Source: JAWWPG01 sp038254365 (GTDB lineage: Bacteria; Actinomycetota; Actinomycetes; Propionibacteriales; Nocardioidaceae). Taken from it: 64,000 nt of DNA. Both the position numbers and the translations under genes were made by a program. Positions 32,721 through 41,967 of this stretch are shown one piece after another. Position 1 is the stretch's first letter, and every line of letters begins with the position of its first letter. The stretch spans positions 1 to 64,000 of the forward strand of contig JBBSGI010000002.1 of the NCBI GenBank assembly GCA_038254365.1, in the 5' to 3' direction. The notes below the pieces were generated by a model that saw nothing but the letters and a program-made list of their open reading frames with translations, did not search any database and was not told where the DNA came from.

Positions 32721-34319
32721 GTGTCGACGACTACCGAGGTGGCGCCCTTGGCGGCGCCGGACAAGGTTCCGCAGGAGCCTCGCCGTCGGCACCAACTCTG
32801 GATCCCGTTCACCGCATCTGCGGTCCTCGTGGTCGCCTTTCTCTCCCTTCCGCTGTCCGGAACCGACCTCTCGGCGGCGGTCGCTCGCGCCGACTTCGCC
32901 TCCCGGCACGCCTTCGCGCCGATTGACTTCTCCTGGTTCGGCGGCACCAACCAGTTCGGTTACAGCCTGGTCAGCCAGTACCTGATGGCGCTCATCGGGG
33001 CGCGACCGGCCGGGGCGCTGGCCGCGTTCGCCGCCTCGTGCTGCTTCGCGACCATCCTGCGGCGTTCGCACGCCGCTCACCCGCTCGCGGGCAGCCTGGT
33101 CGGCGCGTTCTGCATCTTCGCGAACCTGGTCAGCGGACGGATCACCTTCGCGATCGGCACTGCCTTCGGGCTCGCCTGCCTGCTGGCGCTGCAGGCGACG
33201 AACAGGCGCATGGCCTACCCGGTCGCTGCCGTTCTCGCTGTGCTGACCGCAGGCTCGAGCCCCGTTGCGGGACTGTTCCTCCTGCTGTGCGGCGTCGCGC
33301 TCATCCTCAACCGACGGGTGCGCGAAGGCGTGCTCCTCACGGTCTGCACCGTGACGCCGATGCTCGTCGTCGGGCTGGTCTTCGGCGCGGGTGGCTGGAT
33401 GCAGATGACCCCGGTCGACGCGATCACCGGCTGCGTCACGAGCCTGGCGGTGGCCGCGCTCGTCACGTCCAGACAGATCCGGGTCGGCGCGCTGCTCTGC
33501 GTGGCCGGCATCATCGTGGCCTACTTCCTGCAGACCCCGGTCGGGGCCAACGCGATCCGGCTGCCGGTGATGTTCGCGCTGCCGCTGATCGTGGGGCTGG
33601 CCAACCGGTCTCGGTCGGTGGTCCTGCTGAGTGGCGTGGTGGTGGCCGCGCTCAACCCCCCGCTCGTGGTCAGTGACCTGCACGACGGCGGCGACCCGGC
33701 CAGCTATCCGGCGTACTACGCCTCCCTCAACGCCGAGTTGGCCAAGCAGCCCCACATCGGCAAGATCGAGGTGGTGAGCACTCCCAACTACTGGGAGTCG
33801 GTGTACGTCGCTCACGAGCACCTGCTGGCCCGCGGCTGGCTGCGCCAGCAGGACACGGCGCAGAACCCGCTGTTCTTCAAGAACCGGGCGCCGAGCACCG
33901 TGGCGTACCGCAGGTGGCTCGTCGAGAACGGGGTCGCCTTCGTCGCGCTGCCGAGCGAGCTCTCCTGGCTCGGCCGGGACGAGCGTCGGGCCGTGCAGCG
34001 CGCCGCCGAGCAGACCGGCCCGGGGTCGCTGTGGCCGGTCTGGTCCGACTCGCACTGGCGCCTCTACAGCGTCGTCGGTTCCCCGGGCCTGGTCGACGGA
34101 CCGGCGACCGTCGTACGCGCCAACGGCGGCACGATAGACCTCACGTTCGACCAGCCAGGCACGGCGCTGCTTCGGATCAACTACAACCGCTGGCTGACCG
34201 CCAGCGGCGACGCCTGCCTCTCGGACGCGGACGGCTGGACGCAGGTCTACGCACCCGAGCCGGGTCCGGTGCAGATCACCAGCTCGTTGCGGCCGACGCA
34301 GTCTCTGCGGACCTGCTAG
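32721..34319 (+). CDS. Multi-pass membrane protein of unknown function
   Basis: The 532-residue protein has a hydrophobic N-terminal half with about 8-10 membrane helices (for example FTASAVLVVAFLSLPLSG and VPVAGLFLL-type segments up to residue 310). A soluble C-terminal part of about 200 residues, likely outside the cell, follows. The layout resembles lipid-linked sugar transferases or their accessory proteins, but I see no DxD-type catalytic signature I can trust. GTG start after CCTCGG. Its stop overlaps that of the convergent GT87 gene in a shared CTAG. Confidence 0.6.
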   Translation: MSTTTEVAPLAAPDKVPQEPRRRHQLWIPFTASAVLVVAFLSLPLSGTDLSAAVARADFASRHAFAPIDFSWFGGTNQFGYSLVSQYLMALIGARPAGALAAFAASCCFATILRRSHAAHPLAGSLVGAFCIFANLVSGRITFAIGTAFGLACLLALQATNRRMAYPVAAVLAVLTAGSSPVAGLFLLLCGVALILNRRVREGVLLTVCTVTPMLVVGLVFGAGGWMQMTPVDAITGCVTSLAVAALVTSRQIRVGALLCVAGIIVAYFLQTPVGANAIRLPVMFALPLIVGLANRSRSVVLLSGVVVAALNPPLVVSDLHDGGDPASYPAYYASLNAELAKQPHIGKIEVVSTPNYWESVYVAHEHLLARGWLRQQDTAQNPLFFKNRAPSTVAYRRWLVENGVAFVALPSELSWLGRDERRAVQRAAEQTGPGSLWPVWSDSHWRLYSVVGSPGLVDGPATVVRANGGTIDLTFDQPGTALLRINYNRWLTASGDACLSDADGWTQVYAPEPGPVQITSSLRPTQSLRTC

Positions 34320-35542
34320 CCGGACAGACCGTCCAGCTCCGTTCGGGGCCCCTCCGGGCCGACTTGCTCCGGCACGGCGGCGGCTCGGCCCACCCGGTAG
34401 GTCAGCACGAGGAACGCCAGCCCGAAGACGACGTACCAGGCAGACATACTGATCTGCCAGGCCGAGAAGGACAGCTCGAGCGAGTCGGTGTGCGGTACGA
34501 CCCACACGACGTAGGTCCAGAAGATCCCCACCATGACGAGCCAACGGCGCGCCTCGCACCAGAGCAGCAGTGCGGCTGGCACACACCACACCCAGTGGTG
34601 TGTCCATGAGATCGGCGCAGCGAGCAAGCTCGCCACCGCGCAGGCGAGCAGCCCCCATCGGTCGCCTCGGCGCCGGTAGGCCAGCACCGCGACCGCCAGG
34701 CCCCCCATCAGGACCGCCACGGACAGCAGCGACCACAGTGGCGAGATGTCCCGGGTGTGTTCGATCCGTACGATGAGACCGCGGATGGTCTGGTTGGCCG
34801 CGTTCTCGGGGCGGCCGACCCGTTGGGTGTCATAGAGCAGACTTGTCCAGTAGTCCCAGACGGCATGCGGCAAGACCGCCGCGGACGCCGCGATCGTGGC
34901 GGCGAAGGTTGCCGACGCGACGACCGCCATCCTGAACCTTCCGGTGAGCAGGAGATAAAGGATGAAGACCCCCGGGGTCACCTTGATCCCGACGGCGATC
35001 CCCAGCGCGACGCCGCGGGTCCGTGCAGAAGCGGGGCGGGTGAAGTCCCACAGCACCAGGGCCAGGATGAGCAGGTTCAACTGGCCATAGCGAAACGTCG
35101 TGAAGACCGGCTCGGACCAGATGGCGACGGCGGCCACCGCCATCGCCACGCTCACCCGCGACCGCTGGTCGACACCGACCAGGCGGCAGGACAGGAGCGA
35201 CACAATGACCAGGAGAACCACATTGAGGGCGACGGCACCCCAGATCATCGCGCTTGAGGGGACGGTGGTGAGGGGGACGAAGAGCAGGGCGGCAAAGGGC
35301 GGGTAGGTCGCGCGGTAGGCGCCGACCGAGGGCAGCGTGCCGTAGAGGTCCAAACCGGCCCGCACCGCGCTGCCCTCGGCCCGGTAGACCACCAGGTCGA
35401 CCATGCTCGGGTTGGTCAGCCAACGCACAACGAGGTAACAACCAAGGGAGACCGCGAGCAGCGCGAGGGCCCAAGGCGACGGTGCGCCGGCTTGACGCCG
35501 CCGCTCCCGACTGCCCGGCCCGAGATCTGACTGCTTCATCAC
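34316..35542 (-). CDS. GT87 (DUF2029) family polyprenol-phosphate-mannose-dependent glycosyltransferase
   Basis: A 408-residue integral membrane protein with about ten helices. The conserved first loop (VDLVVYRAEGSAVRAGLDLY, with the catalytic-type Asp), YPPFAALLFVPL and the QLNLLILALVLWDF and GIAVGIKVTPGVFILYLLL segments identify the DUF2029/GT87 group. Known members such as PimE add alpha-1,2-mannose from polyprenol-phosphate mannose to cell-envelope glycolipids. The specific acceptor here is unknown. Convergent with the preceding membrane protein gene. Confidence 0.82.
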   Translation of the reverse strand: MMKQSDLGPGSRERRRQAGAPSPWALALLAVSLGCYLVVRWLTNPSMVDLVVYRAEGSAVRAGLDLYGTLPSVGAYRATYPPFAALLFVPLTTVPSSAMIWGAVALNVVLLVIVSLLSCRLVGVDQRSRVSVAMAVAAVAIWSEPVFTTFRYGQLNLLILALVLWDFTRPASARTRGVALGIAVGIKVTPGVFILYLLLTGRFRMAVVASATFAATIAASAAVLPHAVWDYWTSLLYDTQRVGRPENAANQTIRGLIVRIEHTRDISPLWSLLSVAVLMGGLAVAVLAYRRRGDRWGLLACAVASLLAAPISWTHHWVWCVPAALLLWCEARRWLVMVGIFWTYVVWVVPHTDSLELSFSAWQISMSAWYVVFGLAFLVLTYRVGRAAAVPEQVGPEGPRTELDGLSG

Positions 35543-35636
35543 GTCTCTGTCTCCCCATGGGACGGTACCTGCTGGCGGTCGAGACAGGCGCTACGCCATT
35601 CCCGGGTCGCCATGCCGGGTTGCGACAATGGAGGCG

Positions 35637-36794
35637 ATGACGTCTCCAGCCCGCGACCCCCTCGCCGCTTCGGTGCGTGCCGAGGCGGTCGTCGACCTCG
35701 ACGCGATCGCCGCCAACGCCGCGACCCTGCGGGCCCACGTCGGAGGCCTGGACCTGATGGCGGTCGTGAAGGCGGACGGCTACGGCCACGGCATCGTCGA
35801 GAGCGGCCGGGCGGCGCGGGCCGGCGGCGCAGGCTGGCTCGGGGTGGCCCTGCTGGACGAGGCACTGACCTTGCGGGCGGCGGGGGACCGCGGACCGATC
35901 CTCTCCTGGCTGGCGGTGCCCGGCGAGAACTACCTGGCGGCGCTGGACGCCGGCGTCGAGGTGTCGGCGTACTCCGTCTCGCAGCTCGACGAGATCCGTG
36001 CGGCCGCGGCCTCGAGCGGTCGTCGAGCCGCCGTCCAGCTCAAGCTGGACTCGGGACTCGGGCGCGGGGGTGCCGCCGCGGACGACTGGCCAGCACTGGT
36101 CGAGGCAGCCCGTTGCGCCCAGGACGCCGGACGCGTCGAGGTGACCGGGGTCTGGTCCCACCTGGCCTGCTCCGACCAGCCGCGGCATCCCTCGGTCACG
36201 GCGCAGCTCGCGGCGTACCGGGCTGGCGTCTCCCATGCCTTCGACGCCGGTCTCGAGCCCGCTCACCAACATCTGGCGAACTCCGGTGGCGTGCTCGCTG
36301 TTCCCGGCTCCTGGTTCACCATGGTTCGACCGGGCATCGCGCTCTACGGCGTCTCACCGTTCTCCGACGCGGACAGCCCGGTGCCGCTGCGCCCGGCGAT
36401 GCGGCTGGAGGCCAGGCTGGCGATGGTCAAGCGGGTCCACCAAGGCCAAGGCGTCTCCTACGGACACACCTACACGACGGTGGGCGAGACCACTCTGGCG
36501 CTGGTGCCCCTCGGGTACGGCGACGGGATCCCCCGCCATGCTTCCAACCGCGGGCCCGTCCACCTGGGCGGCAGGCTGTTCGAGGTCGCTGGACGGGTCT
36601 GCATGGACCAGTTCGTGCTCGACATCGGCGACCTGCCCGCCGCCCCGGGCGACCTCGCCGTGCTGATCGGGGATCCGGCCGAGGGTGAGCCGAGCGCCGC
36701 GGACTGGGCGGTCGCCTGCGACACCATCGGTTACGAGATCGTCACCCGCATCGGCTCCCGGGTTCCGCGGCGCTATGTCGGTGAGGTGGCGTGA
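35637..36794 (+). CDS. alr: Alanine racemase
   Basis: PLP enzyme making D-alanine for peptidoglycan. The product has the PLP-lysine motif AVVKADGYGHG near residue 45, the barrel segments SVTAQLAAYRAGV and VRPGIALYGVSPF, the catalytic-Tyr region QGVSYGHTYTT, and the C-terminal beta domain (RVCMDQFVLDIGDLP, CDTIGYEIVTRIGSRVPR). ATG 35637 is preceded by GGAGG; an in-frame ATG at 35628 would add three residues. First of a tightly overlapping operon alr-hydrolase-tsaE-tsaB-rimI. Confidence 0.96.
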   Translation: MTSPARDPLAASVRAEAVVDLDAIAANAATLRAHVGGLDLMAVVKADGYGHGIVESGRAARAGGAGWLGVALLDEALTLRAAGDRGPILSWLAVPGENYLAALDAGVEVSAYSVSQLDEIRAAAASSGRRAAVQLKLDSGLGRGGAAADDWPALVEAARCAQDAGRVEVTGVWSHLACSDQPRHPSVTAQLAAYRAGVSHAFDAGLEPAHQHLANSGGVLAVPGSWFTMVRPGIALYGVSPFSDADSPVPLRPAMRLEARLAMVKRVHQGQGVSYGHTYTTVGETTLALVPLGYGDGIPRHASNRGPVHLGGRLFEVAGRVCMDQFVLDIGDLPAAPGDLAVLIGDPAEGEPSAADWAVACDTIGYEIVTRIGSRVPRRYVGEVA

Positions 36795-37840
36795 GCGCGT
36801 CGTCGATCAGGAGGTACGCCGGCCTGGTCAGCGCGGGCGCGGGCGTCCTCGCGGCCGGCACGGTTGCGGGGGTCCTCGCCCAGCGCCGGGTCGTGGCCAG
36901 GCGCCGGGCCGAGGCGGAGATACCGTTGGGGTCGGTGCGCGGCGATCGCCGTACCGTCACCACGACCGACGGCGTGTCCCTCTACGCGGAGGTCGACCAG
37001 CCCGCGTCCGGGCCCGAGCCGGGTCACGCGACGGTTGTCTTCGTCCACGGTTTCAGCCTGAACCTGGACGCGTGGCACTACCAGCGACTTGCCCTGCGGG
37101 AGAGGTACCGGCTGGTGCTTTTCGACCAGCGGTCGCACGGCCGGTCGGGACGGTCCGCGCCGGATCAGTGCACCATCGACCATCTGGGGACGGACCTGCG
37201 GGACGTCGCCGAAGAGCTGGCCCCCGACGGCCCCCTCGTGCTGGTCGGTCACTCGATGGGCGGCATGACGATCCTTGCCCTCGCCCAGCTGGACCCGGAG
37301 TGGTTCCGGCGCCGGGTCGTCGGCGTCACCTTGGTGTCCACCTCGGCTGACGGGATGGGCAACGTGACCCTCGGGCTGCCGCCGGCCCTCGCCCGGCTGC
37401 TGAACGAGGCGTCGCCGTCGCTGCTGCGGGGGCTCGCCCGGGCTCCAAGGATCGTGGAGCGGGGCCGCAGGTACGGGTCGCCGTACGCCTTCGCGCTCAC
37501 CCGACGGCTCGCTTTCGGCGGCCCCGTCCCCCAAGAGCTGGTGGACTTCACCGACGAGATGCTTTCCGCGACTCCGGTCGACGTGCTGGCGAGCTTCTAC
37601 CCCGAGTTCGCCAGGCTGGACAAGGCCGACGTGCTCGTCGCGGGCGCCTGGCCACCGACCACGATTGTCTGCGGCGACAGGGACCTGCTGACGCCGGTCG
37701 GGATGAGCCGGCGGATGGCCCAGGCCGTGCCCACCTGGAGGTTGGTCGAGGTCCCCCATGCGGGGCACCTGGTGATGCTCGAGTGCCCCGAGATCGTGAA
37801 CGCCGAGATCGCCGAGCTGCTGACGGCGGTGCGCGGCTGA
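36791..37840 (+). CDS. Alpha/beta hydrolase
   Basis: A 349-residue alpha/beta-fold hydrolase with an N-terminal hydrophobic segment (AGLVSAGAGVLAAGTVAGVL) that may anchor it to the membrane. The oxyanion region is VFVHGFSLNLDAWHYQ, the nucleophile elbow GHSMGG, and the catalytic His lies in VPHAGHLVML. The substrate is unknown. The GTG start overlaps the alr stop (GTGA), and its own stop overlaps the tsaE start. Genes of this type sit between alr and tsaE in many actinobacteria. Confidence 0.88.
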   Translation: MSASSIRRYAGLVSAGAGVLAAGTVAGVLAQRRVVARRRAEAEIPLGSVRGDRRTVTTTDGVSLYAEVDQPASGPEPGHATVVFVHGFSLNLDAWHYQRLALRERYRLVLFDQRSHGRSGRSAPDQCTIDHLGTDLRDVAEELAPDGPLVLVGHSMGGMTILALAQLDPEWFRRRVVGVTLVSTSADGMGNVTLGLPPALARLLNEASPSLLRGLARAPRIVERGRRYGSPYAFALTRRLAFGGPVPQELVDFTDEMLSATPVDVLASFYPEFARLDKADVLVAGAWPPTTIVCGDRDLLTPVGMSRRMAQAVPTWRLVEVPHAGHLVMLECPEIVNAEIAELLTAVRG

Positions 37841-38343
37841 TGACCGACCGGGTCCTCGAGGTGGAGACCTCGTCGCCCGACCGCACCAGAGAGGTTGGCA
37901 GGCGGCTGGCTCGGCTGCTCCGGCCCGGCGACGTCGTCGTGCTGAGCGGTGACCTCGGCGCCGGGAAGACCACATTCGCGCAGGGCATCGGTGCCGGCCT
38001 GGGGGTCCGCGGGGACGTGACGTCACCGACCTTCGTGATCTCCCGCGTGCACCCGTCCCTGGTCGGGGGGCCGCCGCTGGTGCACGTCGACGCCTATCGG
38101 CTCCGCGGTGGGGCCGAGCTCGACGACCTCGACCTCGCCGAGACGCTGGACCACGCCGTCACCGTTGTCGAGTGGGGGGACGGGCTGGCCGACAGCCTGT
38201 CCGCCGACAGGCTGCGGGTGCACCTGAGACGCCTGGTCGCGCCGGGCCAGCTCGCCCTGGCCGACGAGCCGCGGATCCTCACCGTGCAGGCGTTCGGCTC
38301 CCGCTGGGATGGCGTCCGGTTCGCTGAATCCCTTCGCAGCTAG
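37840..38343 (+). CDS. tsaE: tRNA threonylcarbamoyladenosine biosynthesis ATPase TsaE
   Basis: TsaE is the small ATPase that works with TsaB and TsaD to make t6A at position 37 of ANN-decoding tRNAs. The 167-residue product has Walker A GDLGAGKTTF, the TSPTF-like switch (VTSPTFVISR), VDAYRL and VVEWGDGL, all family hallmarks. ATG 37840 overlaps the upstream TGA (TGATG). Followed by tsaB after 12 nt. Confidence 0.95.
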   Translation: MTDRVLEVETSSPDRTREVGRRLARLLRPGDVVVLSGDLGAGKTTFAQGIGAGLGVRGDVTSPTFVISRVHPSLVGGPPLVHVDAYRLRGGAELDDLDLAETLDHAVTVVEWGDGLADSLSADRLRVHLRRLVAPGQLALADEPRILTVQAFGSRWDGVRFAESLRS

Positions 38344-38355
38344 GCTTGCCGAGTC

Positions 38356-38982
38356 ATGCTGCTCGCCCTCGACAGTGCCACGAACGCGGTCACGGTCGCC
38401 CTGCATGACGGTACGGCGGTGGTGGCCGAGCGAACCATCGAGGACCGGCTCCGGCACGGGGAGCTGCTCGCGCCGACCATCGCGCAGGTGCTGGCGGACG
38501 CCGATGCGAAGCCGGCCGACCTCACCCGGATCGCCGTCGGGGTCGGACCGGGCCCGTTCACCGGGCTGCGGATCGGCATCGTCACCGCCACCACGATGGC
38601 TGCAGCCCTGCGGGTCGAGGCGATCGGGGTGTGCACCCTCGACATCGTGGCGGCCGCCGTCGAGGTGTCCGGGCCGTTCCTGGTCGCGATCGACGCGCGG
38701 CGTAAGGAGGTCTACTGGGCGCGGTATGCGGCGCCCGGTGAGCGCCTCACTGAGCCCGCGGTCGACCTTCCGGCGTCGATCGCGACCAGTCTTCCGGTGG
38801 CCGGCAACGGGCCGCGGCTCTACCCCCATGACCTGCCGACGGAGGTAAGACCTGCGCTGCCCAGCGCGGCCGACCTGGCCGTCCTCGTGGTCTCGGGGGC
38901 GGCGCTGCTGCTGCCCACCCGGCCGCTCTACCTTCGCCGGCCCGACGCCACCGTCCCCGCGGCGCGCAAGGGGGTGACGTGA
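38356..38982 (+). CDS. tsaB: tRNA threonylcarbamoyladenosine biosynthesis protein TsaB
   Basis: A 208-residue member of the ASKHA fold that scaffolds TsaD. The N-terminus MLLALDSATNAVTVALHDG and GVGPGPFTGLRIGIVTATTM (about residues 60-80) are diagnostic. It lacks the metal-binding His of TsaD, as expected. Its stop overlaps the rimI GTG start (GTGA). Confidence 0.95.
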   Translation: MLLALDSATNAVTVALHDGTAVVAERTIEDRLRHGELLAPTIAQVLADADAKPADLTRIAVGVGPGPFTGLRIGIVTATTMAAALRVEAIGVCTLDIVAAAVEVSGPFLVAIDARRKEVYWARYAAPGERLTEPAVDLPASIATSLPVAGNGPRLYPHDLPTEVRPALPSAADLAVLVVSGAALLLPTRPLYLRRPDATVPAARKGVT

Positions 38983-39428
38983 CCGAGATCCGCGACGCTG
39001 GGCCGGCCGACCTGGCACCGGTCGCCGACCTGGACGCGGGCCTGTTCGGGGACCAGCGCTGGAGTCCGGCGATGATGGCCGCCGAGTTCGCCGCGATCGG
39101 TGAGAGCCGGGCCGTGGTCGTGGCGGTCGTCGGGGGCCGGCTTGTCGGGTACGCGATCTCGCTCACCGTGGCTGACGTGGTGGATCTGCAGCGCATCGGA
39201 GTAACCAGGGACGCCCGTCGCCACGGTCTGGGCTCCCGCCTGCTCGCGGTGCTGGTCGGCCGGGCGGTCGGCGCCGGCTGTGTCCGCATGGTGCTGGAGG
39301 TCGATGCCGGCAACGAGCCCGCCTCGACTCTCTACCTGCGGCACGGCTTCGCAGAGGTCGCCCGACGCTCCCGCTACTACCCCGACGGCAGCGACGCGAT
39401 CGTCATGGCCCGGGACCTGACCCGGTAG
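38979..39428 (+). CDS. rimI: Ribosomal-protein-alanine N-acetyltransferase RimI-like
   Basis: A 149-residue GNAT protein with the acetyl-CoA loop RIGVTRDARRHGLGSRLL and the end GFAEVARRSRYYPDGSDAIV, typical of RimI (acetylates the N-terminus of S18 in E. coli; substrates in actinobacteria vary). GTG start overlapping tsaB. In related genomes tsaD follows directly; here the operon ends and a convergent phosphotransferase gene follows. Confidence 0.9.
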   Translation: MTEIRDAGPADLAPVADLDAGLFGDQRWSPAMMAAEFAAIGESRAVVVAVVGGRLVGYAISLTVADVVDLQRIGVTRDARRHGLGSRLLAVLVGRAVGAGCVRMVLEVDAGNEPASTLYLRHGFAEVARRSRYYPDGSDAIVMARDLTR

Positions 39429-39528
39429 GCGGACCGCGGGAGCGGCAACCCCGACGCAGGCACCTGCCGGCGCCGCCAGCCCACCTCGCGCCGACCCCAG
39501 TGCCGGCCGGCTCGCGGCCCCACCGAGC

Positions 39529-40464
39529 TCAACTGCGCTGGTTCATCTGCGACCGTCGATCTTCGATGTCGGTCGCGAGCAGATGGAGTTGGGGGCCGCC
39601 GCCCGAGGCCGCGTCCTTCTTCGCGTTGAACGCTCGCACCCAGACTCCAGCGGCCCAGGCTGCGTTCCGCTCCATGCTCGTCCACACCTTGCCGCCCACC
39701 GAACAGTAGGCAGCGATGAACTCGCCGGTCTGGGCAAACGACGCGGCCTGGTCAGGTGCGCCGGCAGCCGGCCACACGGCCGCCGCCGCGCCAACGATTG
39801 CGGGCTCGGGCTGCGCGACGACGCTGTCCCAGTCGTGGACGACGTATGGCATCCACGACTTCCAACGCATGTTCTGCGATTCGAAGTCACCGTGCCCGAC
39901 AATCGACGGCAGCGGCAGGTCCAGCAGCAGCGACCGGGCAGCATCAGCGGCATCATCCACCCACTTAGGGCCGCGCAGCTCGTTCAGGTCCCGACCCAAG
40001 TCATCGAGGCCCGGCCACAGCCGGGATCCGCGATGATCCCACCCGACCCAGGGGGGTGAGGGCTCTAGGCCAGGCACGTCATCGACACTAGGAGCGAGCG
40101 AGATCAGCTCCGCCAACAGTCCCGCATACAGCGCGGCCGTCCCATCGGGAGCGAGCTGCTCGCCGCCGAACCTGGCCTCCTCCGCAGAAACCGCCCAGCC
40201 CGCCAGTTCCTGGGGACCGGCAATGAGCGCGGGACAGGGAAACCCAGCCCTCATCAACCTCGTCTGCACCGCAGCGCAGGCCGTCAACCGTGGCTCCCAG
40301 GCTCTTACCTTGACCACGACGCCGCGCCCGTCGGTCAGGCGAGCGCCTACGACGCGCGAGAGGTTGCCCAACGGACGGCCCATCGAGACCACCGGCGATC
40401 CCAAAGCCTGCTCGGCCCAGCTCCAGATCTCCGCCTCCGGCAGCGCGACGATGGCAGACTCCAC
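39529..40464 (-). CDS. Aminoglycoside phosphotransferase-family protein
   Basis: A protein-kinase-fold enzyme of about 311 residues from GTG 40464 (GTG 40467 also possible). The catalytic loop IVGHGDFESQNMRW fits HGDxxxxN, the metal-binding segment is YVVHDWDSV, and an N-lobe Lys lies in GVVVKVRAWEP. The family includes antibiotic kinases, homoserine/choline kinases and many proteins of unknown substrate. The longer upstream frame is Arg-rich and not protein-like, so it is not used. A strong hairpin lies in its leader. It sits where tsaD is expected. Confidence 0.78.
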   Translation of the reverse strand: MESAIVALPEAEIWSWAEQALGSPVVSMGRPLGNLSRVVGARLTDGRGVVVKVRAWEPRLTACAAVQTRLMRAGFPCPALIAGPQELAGWAVSAEEARFGGEQLAPDGTAALYAGLLAELISLAPSVDDVPGLEPSPPWVGWDHRGSRLWPGLDDLGRDLNELRGPKWVDDAADAARSLLLDLPLPSIVGHGDFESQNMRWKSWMPYVVHDWDSVVAQPEPAIVGAAAAVWPAAGAPDQAASFAQTGEFIAAYCSVGGKVWTSMERNAAWAAGVWVRAFNAKKDAASGGGPQLHLLATDIEDRRSQMNQRS

Positions 40465-40492
40465 CACCCGATTGTGGCCCACACCAGGAACA

Positions 40493-40522
40493 GGTTGGGA
40501 TCTGGCTGGGCCGATCCCAACC
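40493..40522. terminator. Perfect 10-bp hairpin between methyltransferase and phosphotransferase genes
   Basis: GGTTGGGATC, 10-nt loop, GATCCCAACC. Placed 29 nt upstream of the phosphotransferase start and about 130 nt past the methyltransferase stop. It probably terminates the latter. The arm GGTTGGGA resembles the ends of the 10.2-11.4 kb palindromes. Confidence 0.55.
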
Positions 40523-40648
40523 GGTGATGCATTACTACGCCGCCGCGGGGAAGGTCGATGTCGCCGAGACCGCGAACGTCTTCGAGTGGGGCGAAGGATG
40601 AGATCGTCTGCGATCACTGCAAGCCTAAGACGCGGCTGCCATGTCCGC

Positions 40649-41884
40649 TCAGTGCCGGGAAGAGTCGAGGGGCTCGACCAGCAGGGCAACCGCCGATCCG
40701 GGCGTCCGGGAAAGGATGAGCGTCGCCTGCTCCGGACCCCGCAGCGACAGCCGCCGCCGCAGGTCCTCGGGGCGGACGGCAACGCCGCGCTTCTTGACGG
40801 TCAGGGCGCCGATCCGCCGGCTCCGCAGCGCCGCGCGTAGCGCCTTCTCCTTGAACGGCAGGGTCTCCAGCACCCGAAAGCCGCGCGCGAACGGCGTCCG
40901 CACTGCTCGGTGACTCGAGATGTAGGCGATGTGCGGGTCGAGCAGCCAGCCGCCCAGGTCGGCCGCTACGGACGAGACCAGGTGCGCCCGGATCACCGCG
41001 GGGTCCGGCTCGTAGAGGTAGGTACCGACCGAAGCGACCTCCGGTGGTTCGGCGGGGGCAGCCAGGTCGCTGCACGAGGCGGTGTCACCCGACCTGGCGA
41101 GCACGGTCGCCCGGCGCCGGGCTGGGGTCGTGGCGGCCGGGCGCCGCGACCACAACGCGACCTCCTTCAGGTCGCCGTCCAGGCTCACCCACTCCGCCTC
41201 GACATCCGGGGGGACCAGGTCGTGGTCGAGCCCCGGTCCCAGCTTCACCACGACCAACGCCGGGCCGGCCCGGCGGTCCGTCTGCCCCTCGCAGAGCAGC
41301 GCCAGCACGAACTCCCAGCTCGGTGAGAAGGCCCGCGGGTCGAACAACCTCCCGGTGCCGCGCCGCCGCGCCGGGTCGGCGAAGACGACGGTGTGGCCGG
41401 ACCACTCCACGTCCGCCGCCTGGGCATGCTGGACCGAGCCGCGCAGACCGAGAGCGGCGAGGTTGGCCCTGGCCACCGCGGCGGTGAGCGCGTCGCTGTC
41501 AACACCGTGCACCTCGAAGCCGGCTCGACTCAATGCGGCCAGGTCGGATCCGATCCCGCAGCCAAGGTCAAGCACGGTCCCCGACGCCAGGGCGCCGGCG
41601 CGCGCCGCCCGGTGCGCGGCAACCACCGGGTGGGTGGCCTGCTCGAGACCCGCGTCAGTGAAGTACATCTGGTCCGCATCGGCCTCGAACTTGCTGACGG
41701 CGGAGCGACGGAGGGACGCCTGGGTCAGGGCGGTCGCCACTTGGTCCGCCGGGTAGCCGCCGTCGAGGGTGCGAAGTCGCTCGTTCAGCGCCAGCGGGTC
41801 GATCTCGCCGTACGACGACATCGCGAGCTCGAGCAGCCGCTGACCCCGCCGGGTCAGGAGCTGCTCGAATCCGGCGACGTCCAC
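40649..41884 (-). CDS. Class I SAM-dependent methyltransferase with THUMP-like domain
   Basis: About 411 residues from GTG 41884. SAM motif I is VLDLGCGIGSDLAALSRAGF, motif II ends VHGVDSD, and motif IV is VVFADPARRRG. The C-terminal THUMP-like segment is ALTVKKRGVAVRPEDLRRRL. This architecture occurs in actinobacterial proteins presumed to methylate RNA, but the target is unknown. The open frame extends to 42052, yet that part would cover the groES CIRCE elements and shows no conserved sequence, so the GTG is preferred. Divergent from groES. Confidence 0.83.
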   Translation of the reverse strand: MDVAGFEQLLTRRGQRLLELAMSSYGEIDPLALNERLRTLDGGYPADQVATALTQASLRRSAVSKFEADADQMYFTDAGLEQATHPVVAAHRAARAGALASGTVLDLGCGIGSDLAALSRAGFEVHGVDSDALTAAVARANLAALGLRGSVQHAQAADVEWSGHTVVFADPARRRGTGRLFDPRAFSPSWEFVLALLCEGQTDRRAGPALVVVKLGPGLDHDLVPPDVEAEWVSLDGDLKEVALWSRRPAATTPARRRATVLARSGDTASCSDLAAPAEPPEVASVGTYLYEPDPAVIRAHLVSSVAADLGGWLLDPHIAYISSHRAVRTPFARGFRVLETLPFKEKALRAALRSRRIGALTVKKRGVAVRPEDLRRRLSLRGPEQATLILSRTPGSAVALLVEPLDSSRH

Positions 41885-41932
41885 CCGGGCATGGTCGCGC
41901 AGCGGGCATCCGGCCGGTCGACTGGGTGGGCT

Positions 41933-41959
41933 TTGGCACTCGCCCGGGCAGAGTGCTAG
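41933..41959. promoter_or_regulatory. CIRCE element (HrcA operator) upstream of groES
   Basis: TTGGCACTC-N9-GAGTGCTAG, two mismatches from the consensus TTAGCACTC-N9-GAGTGCTAA. HrcA binding here represses groESL at normal temperature in bacteria that have it. Confidence 0.92.
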
Positions 41960-41962
41960 ATT
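41933..41962 (+). promoter_or_regulatory. Predicted groESL promoter embedded in CIRCE
   Basis: -35 TTGGCA (41933-41938), 18-nt spacer, -10 TAGATT (41957-41962). Both boxes overlap the CIRCE arms, so HrcA would directly block RNA polymerase. The predicted leader is about 120 nt. Confidence 0.55.
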
Positions 41963-41967
41963 CGGAG

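Noticed and set aside
40527..40648. Plus-strand fragments MHYYAAAGKVDVAETANVFE and, in another frame, KDEIVCDHCKPKTRL
   Set aside because: They are short, in two frames and without recognisable homology; a gene remnant is possible but cannot be supported.
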